Assembly: GCA_045604025.1 (NCBI GenBank)
Contig: JAZUNG010000205.1
Coordinates: 1-26,162 of the forward strand
Direction of reading: 5' to 3'
DNA: 26,162 bases
Source of the DNA: RGIG5612 sp045604025
Lineage (GTDB): Bacteria > Bacillota > Clostridia > Lachnospirales > Lachnospiraceae
Shown here: piece after piece, positions 6,944-15,738 of the stretch
How the letters are laid out: every line of letters starts with the position of its first letter
Numbering within the stretch: position 1 is the first letter of the stretch
Made by a program: the position numbers and the translations under genes
The notes under the pieces: model-generated
Databases searched by the model: none
What the model was told of the DNA's origin: nothing
The model's input: the letters and a program-made list of their open reading frames with translations, nothing else

Positions 6944-8935
6944 TTATTCTGTACTGTCGCTGCCTTCACCAGCGTCATCGCTGCCGCCTTCTTCGCTGCC
7001 GCCTTCTTCACCAGATGCGGTCGTTTCCTCGGCGCTGTCAGTGGTCTCTTCGGGGACTTCAGTGGTCTCCTCTGGAGTTTCAGTGGTCTCTTCAGGCTCT
7101 TCGGTCTGTGGCTCTTCTTCTGTATCAGGCTCTTCAGGAGCGATACCTACGATCAGGGCTATGTATGATCCCTCTTCCACAGTATCTCCTGCATTAAGGC
7201 TCTGAGAGATGACCAGGCCTGCATTCTCTGCGTCCTCCTGATAATGGACCTCAGGAACCAGTCCGGCATTTCTTGCCATCTCCCATGCATCGGTTTCAGA
7301 TTCACCTATCAGCATGGGAACCGTTGACAGTCTTGTCTCGCTTCCACGGCTGACTATCAGTTCAACTGTCGATCCCTTGGGCACCTCACTGCCTTCCTTC
7401 GGATTGGTCTCTATAACATATCCGGTCTCAACGCTGCTGTCATACTTGGTAGTGATACGTGACTTGAGTCCGGCATCCTTCAGTTTTTGAGCCGCTTCTT
7501 CCTGTTTCAGACCTGCCAGCTTCTCCAGCTTCACGGTCTCCTGACCTGCACTGACTGTAAGGGTGATCTTGGTTCCCTTAACTACAGGGCTTCCCTTGAC
7601 CAGTGACTGGCTCAGAACTTCATTTTCAGGTTTGGTACTTGCTTCAGTCTTGATCTCATATTCGATCCCCAGGTCGTCCAGGATCTTCTTGGCTTCATCC
7701 AGAGTCTTTCCGACAACATCAGGCATCTCACTGGTCTCTACAGCGGTTGTTGTAGCGGCGGTAGTATCGGTCTCCGGTTTCCTTCCTGTTCCTGCGCATC
7801 CCGAGCATCCGCTTCCGAAGAAATTGGTGACCAGTACAACCACAAGAACTGCCAGGATGATAACACCTGCCACAATGCCGCATATCGTCAGTACCTTGTC
7901 AAAACGTCTTCCTGAAGGATCGTAATCCTCGTCATCATAGTCGTCTTCGAATTCATCTTCAGAATCTACCAGAACTCTCTTTCTGGGATTGATGATCTCT
8001 TCTTCATCCTCTTCTTCAGGAATGGTCTCCTGTTTCAGGATCTCCGCATCCTTTCTGGTCATGATGACAGTTGCTCCATCATCATCCTCAGCCTCGAGGA
8101 CAACAAAATCGTCATTGGGGTTGACCAGTGATGTCTTCAGGTCCGAAAGAAGTGAAGATGTCTTCTGATATCTTCTGTCCGCCCTCTTCTGGGTACACTT
8201 CTCTACTATGCGGACTACACTGGTGGGCACATCAGGCGCGATATCGCTGACCAGCGGAACCTGCTCCTGAATATGCTTGAGAGCTATGGCAACCGGTGAA
8301 TCTCCCTCGAAAGGAAGCGAACCGGTCAGCATCTCGTAGAACATGATACCAAATGAATAAATATCACTTCTGGTATCAACTGTATCGCCTCTTGCCTGCT
8401 CAGGTGAGATATACTGAGCCGAGCCAAGAACGTCGGCTGACAGTGTGTTTGCCGTAGTTGTACGGGCAATACCGAAATCTGTAACCTTTATCTTGCCTTC
8501 ACGGGAGATCAGAACGTTCTGCGGCTTGATATCCCTGTGGATGATCCCTGCATTGTGTGCGGCTTCCATGCCCTGTGCAACCTGGATAGCGATACTGGTT
8601 GCCTCTCTGGCGGGGAGCTTGCCGTTGATGTTGATATACTTCTTCAGAGTGATACCGTCCACATATTCCATGACTATGTAGTATACTCCGTCAGTCTCAT
8701 TAACATCATATACACTGACTACATTGGGATGCAGAAGGGCTGCTGCGGACTGAGCTTCGACTTTAAAATTGGCAACAAAGTTCTTGTCTTCACAGAATTC
8801 GGGTTTCAAAAACTTTATGGCAACATAACGGTTGAGCTTGTGACATTTGGCCTTGTACACATCGCTCATGCCGCCGGTACCTATCTTTTCAAGGATCTCG
8901 TATCTGTCCTCTAAAAACATTCCTACCTGGATCAT
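6944..8935 (-). CDS. prkC: PASTA-domain Ser/Thr protein kinase (PrkC/Stk1 family)
   Basis: This 663-residue membrane kinase senses cell-wall fragments. The cytoplasmic kinase domain (about 12-270) has the G-loop GTGGMSDVY at 19-27, K41, HRDIKPQN at 133-140 and DFG at 153-155, with a Thr-rich activation loop around 159-170. A strongly acidic juxtamembrane region (about 305-345) precedes one membrane segment at 347-373. Outside are three PASTA domains (about 403-464, 469-531, 540-597), which bind muropeptides in this family, and then a 66-residue tail of Glu/Thr/Pro repeats. AGAGG stands 8 nt before the ATG. The gene lies 12 nt after its cognate phosphatase, the standard pairing. Confidence 0.96.
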   Translation of the reverse strand: MIQVGMFLEDRYEILEKIGTGGMSDVYKAKCHKLNRYVAIKFLKPEFCEDKNFVANFKVEAQSAAALLHPNVVSVYDVNETDGVYYIVMEYVDGITLKKYININGKLPAREATSIAIQVAQGMEAAHNAGIIHRDIKPQNVLISREGKIKVTDFGIARTTTANTLSADVLGSAQYISPEQARGDTVDTRSDIYSFGIMFYEMLTGSLPFEGDSPVAIALKHIQEQVPLVSDIAPDVPTSVVRIVEKCTQKRADRRYQKTSSLLSDLKTSLVNPNDDFVVLEAEDDDGATVIMTRKDAEILKQETIPEEEDEEEIINPRKRVLVDSEDEFEDDYDDEDYDPSGRRFDKVLTICGIVAGVIILAVLVVVLVTNFFGSGCSGCAGTGRKPETDTTAATTTAVETSEMPDVVGKTLDEAKKILDDLGIEYEIKTEASTKPENEVLSQSLVKGSPVVKGTKITLTVSAGQETVKLEKLAGLKQEEAAQKLKDAGLKSRITTKYDSSVETGYVIETNPKEGSEVPKGSTVELIVSRGSETRLSTVPMLIGESETDAWEMARNAGLVPEVHYQEDAENAGLVISQSLNAGDTVEEGSYIALIVGIAPEEPDTEEEPQTEEPEETTETPEETTEVPEETTDSAEETTASGEEGGSEEGGSDDAGEGSDSTE

Positions 8936-8947
8936 ACTTAAACCTCT

Positions 8948-9664
8948 CTACTGTGCGATCAATACTGCGGCTATATTGTCTTTGCCGCCTGCATCGTTTG
9001 CAAGGTCTACCAGTTTCTCGGCTTTTGCTCTAAGCGACCCACGGGCATTTATAACAGCCTGAATAGTTCTTTCACTGACCATGTTATACAGGCCATCAGT
9101 ACACAAAAGGATGATCTCGCCTTCTTCCAGCTCAACCTGGAAATAGTCAGGCTCAACCTCTTCCTCCGCTCCGATAGCTCTGGTGATGATATTGTTTCTG
9201 TTATGGAAACGGGCTTCATCTTTGGTGATCTTGCCTCTTCTCATCAGCTCACCTACATAGGAATGATCCCATGTGATCTGAGTTACTTCATCTCCGATAA
9301 TATACGCTCTGGAGTCTCCAACATTGGCAACATATACTGTGCCGTCCATAACGGTAGCAGCAACCAGAGTGGTAGCCATACCCTTGAATTCCGGCTCCTG
9401 GCCTTCATCAAAAATGATCTCATTAACCTGAGTAATGGCATCTTTAAATATTGCAAGAGGATTCTCCAGATCTGAATTCTCTACCAGATCAAAAAAGCTC
9501 TCAGCAGCAGTAGACGATGCATATTCTCCTGCATTGCGTCCCCCCAGTCCGTCACAGACTACGTAAAGATTGTCCAGATTGCCTATAGGCTCATCGCATT
9601 CCAGTGAGTAATCCTGGTTATACTTGCGAACGTTACCTATATCTGTAATACCATATGACCTCAT
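8948..9664 (-). CDS. prpC: PPM-type Ser/Thr protein phosphatase (PrpC/Stp1 family)
   Basis: The 238-residue enzyme reverses phosphorylation by the adjacent PASTA kinase. It has the PP2C metal-binding motifs: D18 in the KYNQD segment, VCDGLGG around 36-42, a GDSRAY motif, CTDGLYNMV and GGKDNIAAVL near the C terminus. The Asp residues are the expected ligands of two or three Mn/Mg ions. There is no membrane segment, so it is cytosolic. GGAGG precedes the ATG by 7 nt. It lies 18 nt after rlmN and 12 nt before the kinase, matching the conserved order rlmN-phosphatase-kinase-rsgA. Confidence 0.95.
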   Translation of the reverse strand: MRSYGITDIGNVRKYNQDYSLECDEPIGNLDNLYVVCDGLGGRNAGEYASSTAAESFFDLVENSDLENPLAIFKDAITQVNEIIFDEGQEPEFKGMATTLVAATVMDGTVYVANVGDSRAYIIGDEVTQITWDHSYVGELMRRGKITKDEARFHNRNNIITRAIGAEEEVEPDYFQVELEEGEIILLCTDGLYNMVSERTIQAVINARGSLRAKAEKLVDLANDAGGKDNIAAVLIAQ

Positions 9665-9682
9665 TTAATGCCTCCTGCTGAT

Positions 9683-10720
9683 TTATTGTAATGCCTGGCG
9701 CCTCAGCTGACCGCAGGCACCATTGATATCCCTGCCCATTTCCCTGCGTCTGGTCACCGCTATCCCGGCATGCTCCAGTATGTTCCGAAACTGTGTGATA
9801 TCCTTCTCCTTTGCTGCGGAGAAATCGTTCTCCGGATTGGGATTTACCGGTATCAGATTGACATGTGCATTCATGCCTCTGAGCCTTTTTGCAAGGGCTC
9901 TGGCATGTTCCGGCATATCATTGACCCTGTCTATCAGACAATACTCAAAAGTCACTCTTCTGCCTGTCTTTCTGAAGTATTCTTCGCAGGCTTCAAGCAC
10001 TTCATCCATAGAGTACTGTCTGGATACCGGCATGATCTTCTGCCTGATCTCATCGTCCGGTGCATGCAGTGAAAGAGCCAGAGTAACCTTCAGGTCTTCG
10101 TCTGAAAGTCTCCGGATCCCGGGCACAATACCACATGTTGATATTGTAATATTTCTTTGACTTATGTGCAAGGCTTTTTCATCCGACAGTATCCTGATGA
10201 ACCTGGTAACACTATCGTAATTGGCCAGTGGTTCGCCCATCCCCATGATGACAGTATGGGACACTCTTTCGCCTGTGTCTTTCTGAATGGCGTATATCTG
10301 GCCCAGGATCTCAGAGGCATGCAGATTGCGTATCAGACCACCTATGGTTGACGCACAGAATGCACAGCCCATAGCGCATCCTACCTGTGAAGATACGCAG
10401 ACCGAATTGCCGTGCTTATATGGCATCATAACGCTTTCAATGATCTGTCCGTCCTCCAGTCTGAACAGATATTTGCGTGTCCCGTCAATCTGGGATATCA
10501 GGACCTTCTCAATGGCGAGTGGCATGAGAGTGCATTTCTCAGCCAGCTGCTCTCTCAGGTCCTTGGATATATTGGTCATCTCGTCAAATGACGATACGCA
10601 CTTTTCATGCATCCATGAAAACAACTGGTCTGCTCTAAAGGCAGGTAACCCCTGCTCTTTCACCCAGTTTCTGAGTTCGTTGTATTCAAAAGATCTGATA
10701 TCTGTCCTGTCTGTGTTCAT
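9683..10720 (-). CDS. rlmN: 23S rRNA (adenine2503-C2)/tRNA methyltransferase RlmN
   Basis: RlmN is a radical-SAM enzyme that methylates C2 of A2503 in 23S rRNA and of A37 in some tRNAs. The 345-residue product has the iron-sulfur motif at C115, C119 and C122 (GCAMGCAFC), the GMGEPL motif and LSLHAPDD. The conserved C-terminal cysteine near 336 in NGACGQLRR is the methylated catalytic residue of the family. Its ATG overlaps the rsmB stop as ATGA, so it is probably translated by coupling. Its own ribosome site is poor. The resistance relative Cfr is unlikely given this housekeeping context. Confidence 0.97.
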   Translation of the reverse strand: MNTDRTDIRSFEYNELRNWVKEQGLPAFRADQLFSWMHEKCVSSFDEMTNISKDLREQLAEKCTLMPLAIEKVLISQIDGTRKYLFRLEDGQIIESVMMPYKHGNSVCVSSQVGCAMGCAFCASTIGGLIRNLHASEILGQIYAIQKDTGERVSHTVIMGMGEPLANYDSVTRFIRILSDEKALHISQRNITISTCGIVPGIRRLSDEDLKVTLALSLHAPDDEIRQKIMPVSRQYSMDEVLEACEEYFRKTGRRVTFEYCLIDRVNDMPEHARALAKRLRGMNAHVNLIPVNPNPENDFSAAKEKDITQFRNILEHAGIAVTRRREMGRDINGACGQLRRQALQ

Positions 10721-12012
10721 CTTTTTCTGAAAACTGCTGTATAAAATCCGTCTCCATCTTCAGGGAGGATCTGCTCTTCATTAACCGGTTCGAAGTCATA
10801 ATTTTCCAGAAACCATCTGGTGTTACCGGCATTTTCTTCGTCCGTAACTGTGCAGGTACTGTATACCAGGATCCCTCCACTCCTGACATACCCCTGTACT
10901 GTCTTCAGGATTTCCTTCTGAAGCTCTGCCAGCTCCGGGATATCCTTCTTCCTTAGTCTGAATTTGATATCAGGCTTCTTTCCGATCACACCTATACCCG
11001 AACACGGCAGATCCGCTATCACCAGATCTGCCTGCCTGGTCATACTGTCATCATATTCCAGCGCGTCATGAACCTCGCTACGTATATTTGCAAGGCCCAG
11101 TCTGCGGGCGTTTTCCTCTATGAGCAGCCTCTTCTTTTCGCTGATATCCCTGGATATAACTGATGCTTCGGGGAAATGCTCTGCCGCACATATGCTCTTT
11201 CCTCCCGGAGCAGCACAGACATCAACTATCAGTGAAGGGCTGCAGTGCATGCTGTCAAGCGCTCTGCATCCTGCCAGGGCTGCTCTGATGGGGCGTTCAT
11301 CCTGTACGCTGAACAAACCGTATTTAAAAGCATCCAATTCGGTCAGACTGTCAAATCCTGAAAGCCACAGAATACCATCCTCCTCGTCGGTCATCTGTAC
11401 TGTACATCCTTCATTTTCCAGAGCTATTGCCACTTCTTCTGCAGTCATCCTGGCTGTATTAGCCTTTATAGTCATAAACCTTCGGTTTTCCAGGGTTCCC
11501 GAAAGGAATGATTCGGTCTGCTCATTTCCGAACTGCTGCACCAGCATCTCATAGATCCATTTGGGAACTGACAGGCTGATATTTGCTGGCATATCCTTCC
11601 CGATATCATCTTTTCCTGCCTGAATGCTTCTCAGTACTCCGTTAACAAACCTTCCCAGACCGGATAATCCTCTCTTCGCTGCCAGCCTGGATGCCTCGTT
11701 CAGAACCGCATAATCCGGAACCGAATCCATGAACAGCATCTGATATACACTGATGCGCAGTATATTCAGTACGACAGTTTTCATCTTGACCGTTGGGGTA
11801 TTGGAAAACCTGTTTATACAGTAGTCCAGATAGATCAGGCGTTCCAGAACTCCTGTGTATAAATGCCTGATAAATGCCATGTCTCTGTTATCATATTCAT
11901 CACTTCCCAGTGCAGATTCCAGAACAGCATCACTGAAGATACCCTCCACGAGAGTATCAGAGAGCATGTTTATGACCGTATTGCGGGGATCTTTGCGATT
12001 ATCTGCTGCCAA
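10717..12012 (-). CDS. rsmB: 16S rRNA (cytosine967-C5)-methyltransferase RsmB
   Basis: RsmB methylates C967 of 16S rRNA. The 431-residue product has an N-terminal NusB-like RNA-binding domain (about 8-140) and a C-terminal Rossmann methyltransferase. The SAM site is VCAAPGGKS at 265-273; the catalytic cysteines lie in DLPCSG (about 334-339) and YSTCTV (about 384-389). The start is uncertain: the longest frame opens at a TTG (complement of 12010-12012) inside the end of fmt, without a good ribosome site, while the next ATG (residue 16) would cut into the NusB-like domain. It overlaps fmt by 14 nt and rlmN by 4 nt, so coupled translation is likely. Confidence 0.94.
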   Translation of the reverse strand: MAADNRKDPRNTVINMLSDTLVEGIFSDAVLESALGSDEYDNRDMAFIRHLYTGVLERLIYLDYCINRFSNTPTVKMKTVVLNILRISVYQMLFMDSVPDYAVLNEASRLAAKRGLSGLGRFVNGVLRSIQAGKDDIGKDMPANISLSVPKWIYEMLVQQFGNEQTESFLSGTLENRRFMTIKANTARMTAEEVAIALENEGCTVQMTDEEDGILWLSGFDSLTELDAFKYGLFSVQDERPIRAALAGCRALDSMHCSPSLIVDVCAAPGGKSICAAEHFPEASVISRDISEKKRLLIEENARRLGLANIRSEVHDALEYDDSMTRQADLVIADLPCSGIGVIGKKPDIKFRLRKKDIPELAELQKEILKTVQGYVRSGGILVYSTCTVTDEENAGNTRWFLENYDFEPVNEEQILPEDGDGFYTAVFRKR

Positions 12013-12937
12013 ACCTGTACCCGGTTTCTATCTTTCTGCCTCTGAGGAACTCCTCTGTGCTCATTCGCCTTTTGCCTTCCAACTGCACTTCATCAACCTG
12101 AAGAAGTCCATCACCTGTGACAATTGAAAAGCCTTGTTTATCCGAATATACTACCGTTCCTGCAGGGAGTTCACAGCCATTGCCAGCTGTAACCCGTGCT
12201 TTTAATATCTTGAAAGTTTTTCCGTCCAGGAATGTATATGTTCCGGGCCATGGATCATATGCCCTTATCTTTCTTTCTATCACTTCTGCAGGCTCGGAAA
12301 AATCGATCAGACCTGCATCCTTCCCTATCTGCCTGACATATGTGCTGTCCTCATCATTCTGAGGGATAGAAACTACAGTGCCGTCTGCTATTTTCCGGAT
12401 AGTTTCAAGCAGTAGTCTGGCACCCAGAGATGCTGCTTTTGCTTCTATTGATGCATTTGTCTCATCGGGGTCAAGCGGCATTTTTTCCTGCATCAGGATA
12501 TCTCCGGTATCCATCTTTTCTGCCACCTTCATGATAGTAACTCCGCTTTCTTTATCTCCGTTCAGGATAGCCGCCATCATAGGCGCAGCTCCCCTGTATT
12601 TCGGGAGCAGGGATGGATGTACGTTGATGCAGCCGCACGGAGCCATCTCCAGCAGCCTGTTAGGGAGTTTCTGAGCATATGCAGTCACAACATGCAGATC
12701 TGCATTCAGTGATTCCAGCATATCCAGGAAATCCGGGTCAGATACCTTCTCAGGCTGAAGTACTTCTATCCCAGCTGAAACAGCCACCTCCTTGGCAGGA
12801 GAAAATGATACCTGCTTTCCTCTGCCTCTGGCCCTGTCAGGCTGAGTGACCAGGGCGATCACTTCGTTTTCTGAATCAATAAGCGCCTTCAGGATATCCG
12901 CAGCTATTCTCGGCGTTCCGAAAAAAACTATCTTCAT
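11999..12937 (-). CDS. fmt: Methionyl-tRNA formyltransferase
   Basis: Fmt formylates initiator Met-tRNA using 10-formyl-tetrahydrofolate. The 312-residue product has the N-terminal hydrolase fold with FFGTP at 5-9, the folate and catalytic segment N105-V-H107-PSLLPKYRGAAP, and D143 in MDTGD, matching the family's Asn-His-Asp triad. The C-terminal OB-like domain follows from about 205. It starts directly after the def stop (TAA then ATG), with GAGG inside the end of def serving as ribosome site. Pairing with peptide deformylase is the classic arrangement: one adds and the other removes the formyl group. Confidence 0.97.
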   Translation of the reverse strand: MKIVFFGTPRIAADILKALIDSENEVIALVTQPDRARGRGKQVSFSPAKEVAVSAGIEVLQPEKVSDPDFLDMLESLNADLHVVTAYAQKLPNRLLEMAPCGCINVHPSLLPKYRGAAPMMAAILNGDKESGVTIMKVAEKMDTGDILMQEKMPLDPDETNASIEAKAASLGARLLLETIRKIADGTVVSIPQNDEDSTYVRQIGKDAGLIDFSEPAEVIERKIRAYDPWPGTYTFLDGKTFKILKARVTAGNGCELPAGTVVYSDKQGFSIVTGDGLLQVDEVQLEGKRRMSTEEFLRGRKIETGYRFGSR

Positions 12938-13486
12938 TTATTCTTCATCTTCCTCTTCTTCGTCATTGTCATGGAGGTCACCTTCAACTATATCCAGGTA
13001 CATCTTTCCATCCATATGGTCGCACTCATGGCAGACTGCTCTGGCCAGAAGGCCCTCGCATTTCAGCTCATATGGATTCAGTGTGCGGTCATACGCTTTC
13101 AGAGTCACTCTGAACGGTCTGGTAACAAAGCCCCATTTTCCGGGGACAGACAGGCATCCCTCACTACCGGTCTGGGTCTCTTCAGAATCAATGATCACTT
13201 CAGGGTTGATCACTGTTACATTTTCACCGGATGTATGACATACATATCCGTCATGCTCCTGTCTCATCTCTTCATCCATGCCTGCATCATCAGGATCAAT
13301 GCATATTATACAGATCCTTTTCAGTACTCCGACCTGAACTGCTGCCAGCCCTACTCCATTGTATTCTTTCAGGCTTTCGATCATGTCGTCTATCAGTTCA
13401 TCGGTTCTGGCCGTGATCTCCTTTACCGGTTTTGATATTTTCCTGAGAATAGGATCTCCGTCTGTTCTGATATTTCTGATTGCCAT
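12938..13486 (-). CDS. def: Peptide deformylase
   Basis: The enzyme removes the N-formyl group from new proteins. All three motifs are present: GVGLAAVQVG at 44-53, EGCLSVPG at 109-116, and HECDH at 153-157, so the metal ligands are C111, H153 and H157 with catalytic E154. The 182-residue protein is longer than minimal forms, with an insertion around 63-90 and an acidic tail of Asp/Glu at 164-182. The ribosome site GGAGG lies within the last codons and stop of priA (stop at 13493-13495), so translation of the two is tied. fmt follows with no gap. Confidence 0.97.
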   Translation of the reverse strand: MAIRNIRTDGDPILRKISKPVKEITARTDELIDDMIESLKEYNGVGLAAVQVGVLKRICIICIDPDDAGMDEEMRQEHDGYVCHTSGENVTVINPEVIIDSEETQTGSEGCLSVPGKWGFVTRPFRVTLKAYDRTLNPYELKCEGLLARAVCHECDHMDGKMYLDIVEGDLHDNDEEEEDEE

Positions 13487-13492
13487 CTTCTG

Positions 13493-15724
13493 TCATCCTC
13501 CGATTGTTGAAAAATCAAATGTTATCAATATGTCTTTGTCCTGAAGTCCGTTCAGGAATTCTTCAGTTATGTCTTTCATATATACCAGTTCTGAATATTC
13601 TCCCGACTTCAGGTAAATATTCTTCCTGAACCTGTCATTTATCCTGAATATGGATGCTGCAGCAGGTCCTATCTTGATGGTTTCAGCTCCACACGCCGCT
13701 ATCTCCCCGTCCATCAGCTGTGATATCTGCTGGCATATACTGTCCAAGTGTCTTTCGTCTGAAGCGCTGATGGTGATACCCAGCATGGCCTTCACAGGAG
13801 GATACCCAAGGAGCTTTCTGTATCCGATCTCATAATCATAGAATCCTCTGTAGTCCTGCTCCGCTCCCAGTCTGACTGCGTAGTTGTCAGGGACATATGT
13901 CTGTATAACTACACTTCCCTGTCGTTCTCCTCTTCCGGCTCTTCCGGCTGCCTGTGTGAGCAGCTGGAACGTTCTTTCAGGTGCCTGGTAACTGTCTGCA
14001 TACAGTGACAGATCTGCCGCCATGATCCCTACCAGTGTGACATTTGCGAAATCATGGCCCTTTACGATCATCTGGGTTCCTATCAGGATATCGGCCTCAT
14101 GATCTGCAAATGTTTCCAGGATCTTCTGATGGCCTTCTTTCTGTCTGGTTGTGTCATAGTCCATCCTGATGATCCTGGCCTCGGGAAACAGTCTTCCGAC
14201 CTCCTCTTCAACCTTCTGGGTACCTGTCCCGAATGTACCGATATATTTTGAACCACACACCGGACATGTCTTTACCATGGGCATCTCATATCCACAATAA
14301 TGACATAAAAGTTTGCCGTTTTTGTGATATTTAAGTGAAACATCACAGTGCGGACATTTGATCGCTTCTCCGCAGCTTCTGCAGGATACGAAACTGGAAT
14401 ATCCCCTGCGGTTTATAAACAGCATGATCTGTTCATTTTTCGACAGTCTGTCAGCTATGAGTTCATACAGCCTTCTGCTCACCATGGATCTGTTGCCGGA
14501 TGCCAACTCGTCTCTCAGATCTACTATCTCAACATCCGGAAGGCCCCTGCCAGTAGCTCTTTTTTCCAGAGTATACAGCTGATACCTGCCATGCTCTGCG
14601 GCAAAATACGACTCAACCGAAGGCGTTGCAGAGCCCATGACGACTATCGCATCTGACAGCTCAGCTCTCTTTATGGCCACCTCTCTGGCATGATAGCGTG
14701 GAACATTCTCGTTCTTGTATGTGCCCTCATGTTCCTCGTCAATGATTATGATCCCCAGATTCTTAAAGGGCGAGAACAGAGCCGATCTGGGACCTATAAT
14801 GATATCTACATCTCCGCGTCTGGCCTTCTCCAGCTGATCATGCTTCTGGGCAACGGTCAGTCTGGAATTGATCACTGAGATCCTGTTTCCGAACTTCCTG
14901 TAGAACCTTAGCACAGTCTGATATGTCAGCGCTATCTCTGGGATCAGGACTATGGCCTGTCTGCCTTCACGAACTGTTCTGGCTATGAGCTCGATATATA
15001 CTTCAGTCTTTCCTGAACCGGTCACACCGCGTATCAGCGACGGTCTCATATCCCCGGATAACTTCCTGTTCCATATATCATCGCAGATACTCTGCTGCTC
15101 ATCGTTCAGAACGATATTGTATCCCTGACTTACGTTTATGTTGAATGCATCCCTCAGCGATGTCCTTGTATCGACACTGATGATCCCTTCCTTTGCCAGT
15201 GACTTTACTGTCGACTCTGATATGTTCAACCTGTCTCTGACTATCGAATACGGCAGGATCTTCTCATGGATCAGCTCTGCTATCAGCCTTCTTTTGGCTG
15301 CACTCCTTTTATCTCTGGTATAGCGTTCCAGAGCCTCCATGGCAGTAGGCTCATCAGCTGTCAGACAGATAAACTTATCCAGTATGGGCTGGGACTTCTG
15401 CTTTACTGGGAGCACTGTCTTCAGCGCCTGGCTCATGGTTCCGCCGTAATTGGTACGGATGAAATCAGCCAGCTCGATCATAGTCCCCTCAACTGTAGTA
15501 CTTTTTTCAGCGATCGAATTTATCGATTTAAGCCGTGCTTCATCCAGCACGGCTTTATCTCTGATATTTTTTACAAAACCTCTGATCAGTCTGTTTCCCC
15601 GTCCAAACGGGATATTGACCTGGCTTCCGCGTCTGATCAGACCTGCCAGTTCATCAGGCACTCTGTACTCAAAGGCTCTGTCCACACTTTCGTGGGTAAT
15701 GTCAACTATTACATCCGCAAACAA
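13493..15724 (-). CDS. priA: Primosomal protein N' (replication restart helicase PriA)
   Basis: PriA reloads the replicative helicase at stalled forks. The 743-residue product has the N-terminal 3' DNA-end-binding domain, Walker A GVTGSGKT at 233-240, the DEEH box at 329-332, and eight zinc-binding cysteines: C448, C451, C457, C460, C474, C477, C487 and C490. A helicase C-terminal domain with GTQMIVKGHDF and QAAGRAGRG follows. The start is TTG (complement of 15722-15724), supported by AAGGTG a few nucleotides upstream and by the usual N terminus beginning with A-D-V-I-V-D. It is 14 nt after ftsK and 6 nt before def. Confidence 0.97.
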   Translation of the reverse strand: MFADVIVDITHESVDRAFEYRVPDELAGLIRRGSQVNIPFGRGNRLIRGFVKNIRDKAVLDEARLKSINSIAEKSTTVEGTMIELADFIRTNYGGTMSQALKTVLPVKQKSQPILDKFICLTADEPTAMEALERYTRDKRSAAKRRLIAELIHEKILPYSIVRDRLNISESTVKSLAKEGIISVDTRTSLRDAFNINVSQGYNIVLNDEQQSICDDIWNRKLSGDMRPSLIRGVTGSGKTEVYIELIARTVREGRQAIVLIPEIALTYQTVLRFYRKFGNRISVINSRLTVAQKHDQLEKARRGDVDIIIGPRSALFSPFKNLGIIIIDEEHEGTYKNENVPRYHAREVAIKRAELSDAIVVMGSATPSVESYFAAEHGRYQLYTLEKRATGRGLPDVEIVDLRDELASGNRSMVSRRLYELIADRLSKNEQIMLFINRRGYSSFVSCRSCGEAIKCPHCDVSLKYHKNGKLLCHYCGYEMPMVKTCPVCGSKYIGTFGTGTQKVEEEVGRLFPEARIIRMDYDTTRQKEGHQKILETFADHEADILIGTQMIVKGHDFANVTLVGIMAADLSLYADSYQAPERTFQLLTQAAGRAGRGERQGSVVIQTYVPDNYAVRLGAEQDYRGFYDYEIGYRKLLGYPPVKAMLGITISASDERHLDSICQQISQLMDGEIAACGAETIKIGPAAASIFRINDRFRKNIYLKSGEYSELVYMKDITEEFLNGLQDKDILITFDFSTIGG

Positions 15725-15738
15725 ATGTCACCTTCCGG

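Noticed and set aside
6924..7205. Plus-strand Ser-rich open frame
   Set aside because: It is antisense to the Glu/Thr-repeat tail of the PASTA kinase; the serine repeats are the complement of GAG/ACT-type codons.
9683..10720. Cfr-type antibiotic resistance methyltransferase
   Set aside because: The gene sits in the conserved rsmB-rlmN-phosphatase-kinase order and overlaps rsmB, and its sequence pattern reads as RlmN.
12938..13486. Defective peptide deformylase because of the cysteine in HECDH
   Set aside because: The second variable position of HExDH tolerates different residues; the metal ligands and catalytic glutamate are intact.
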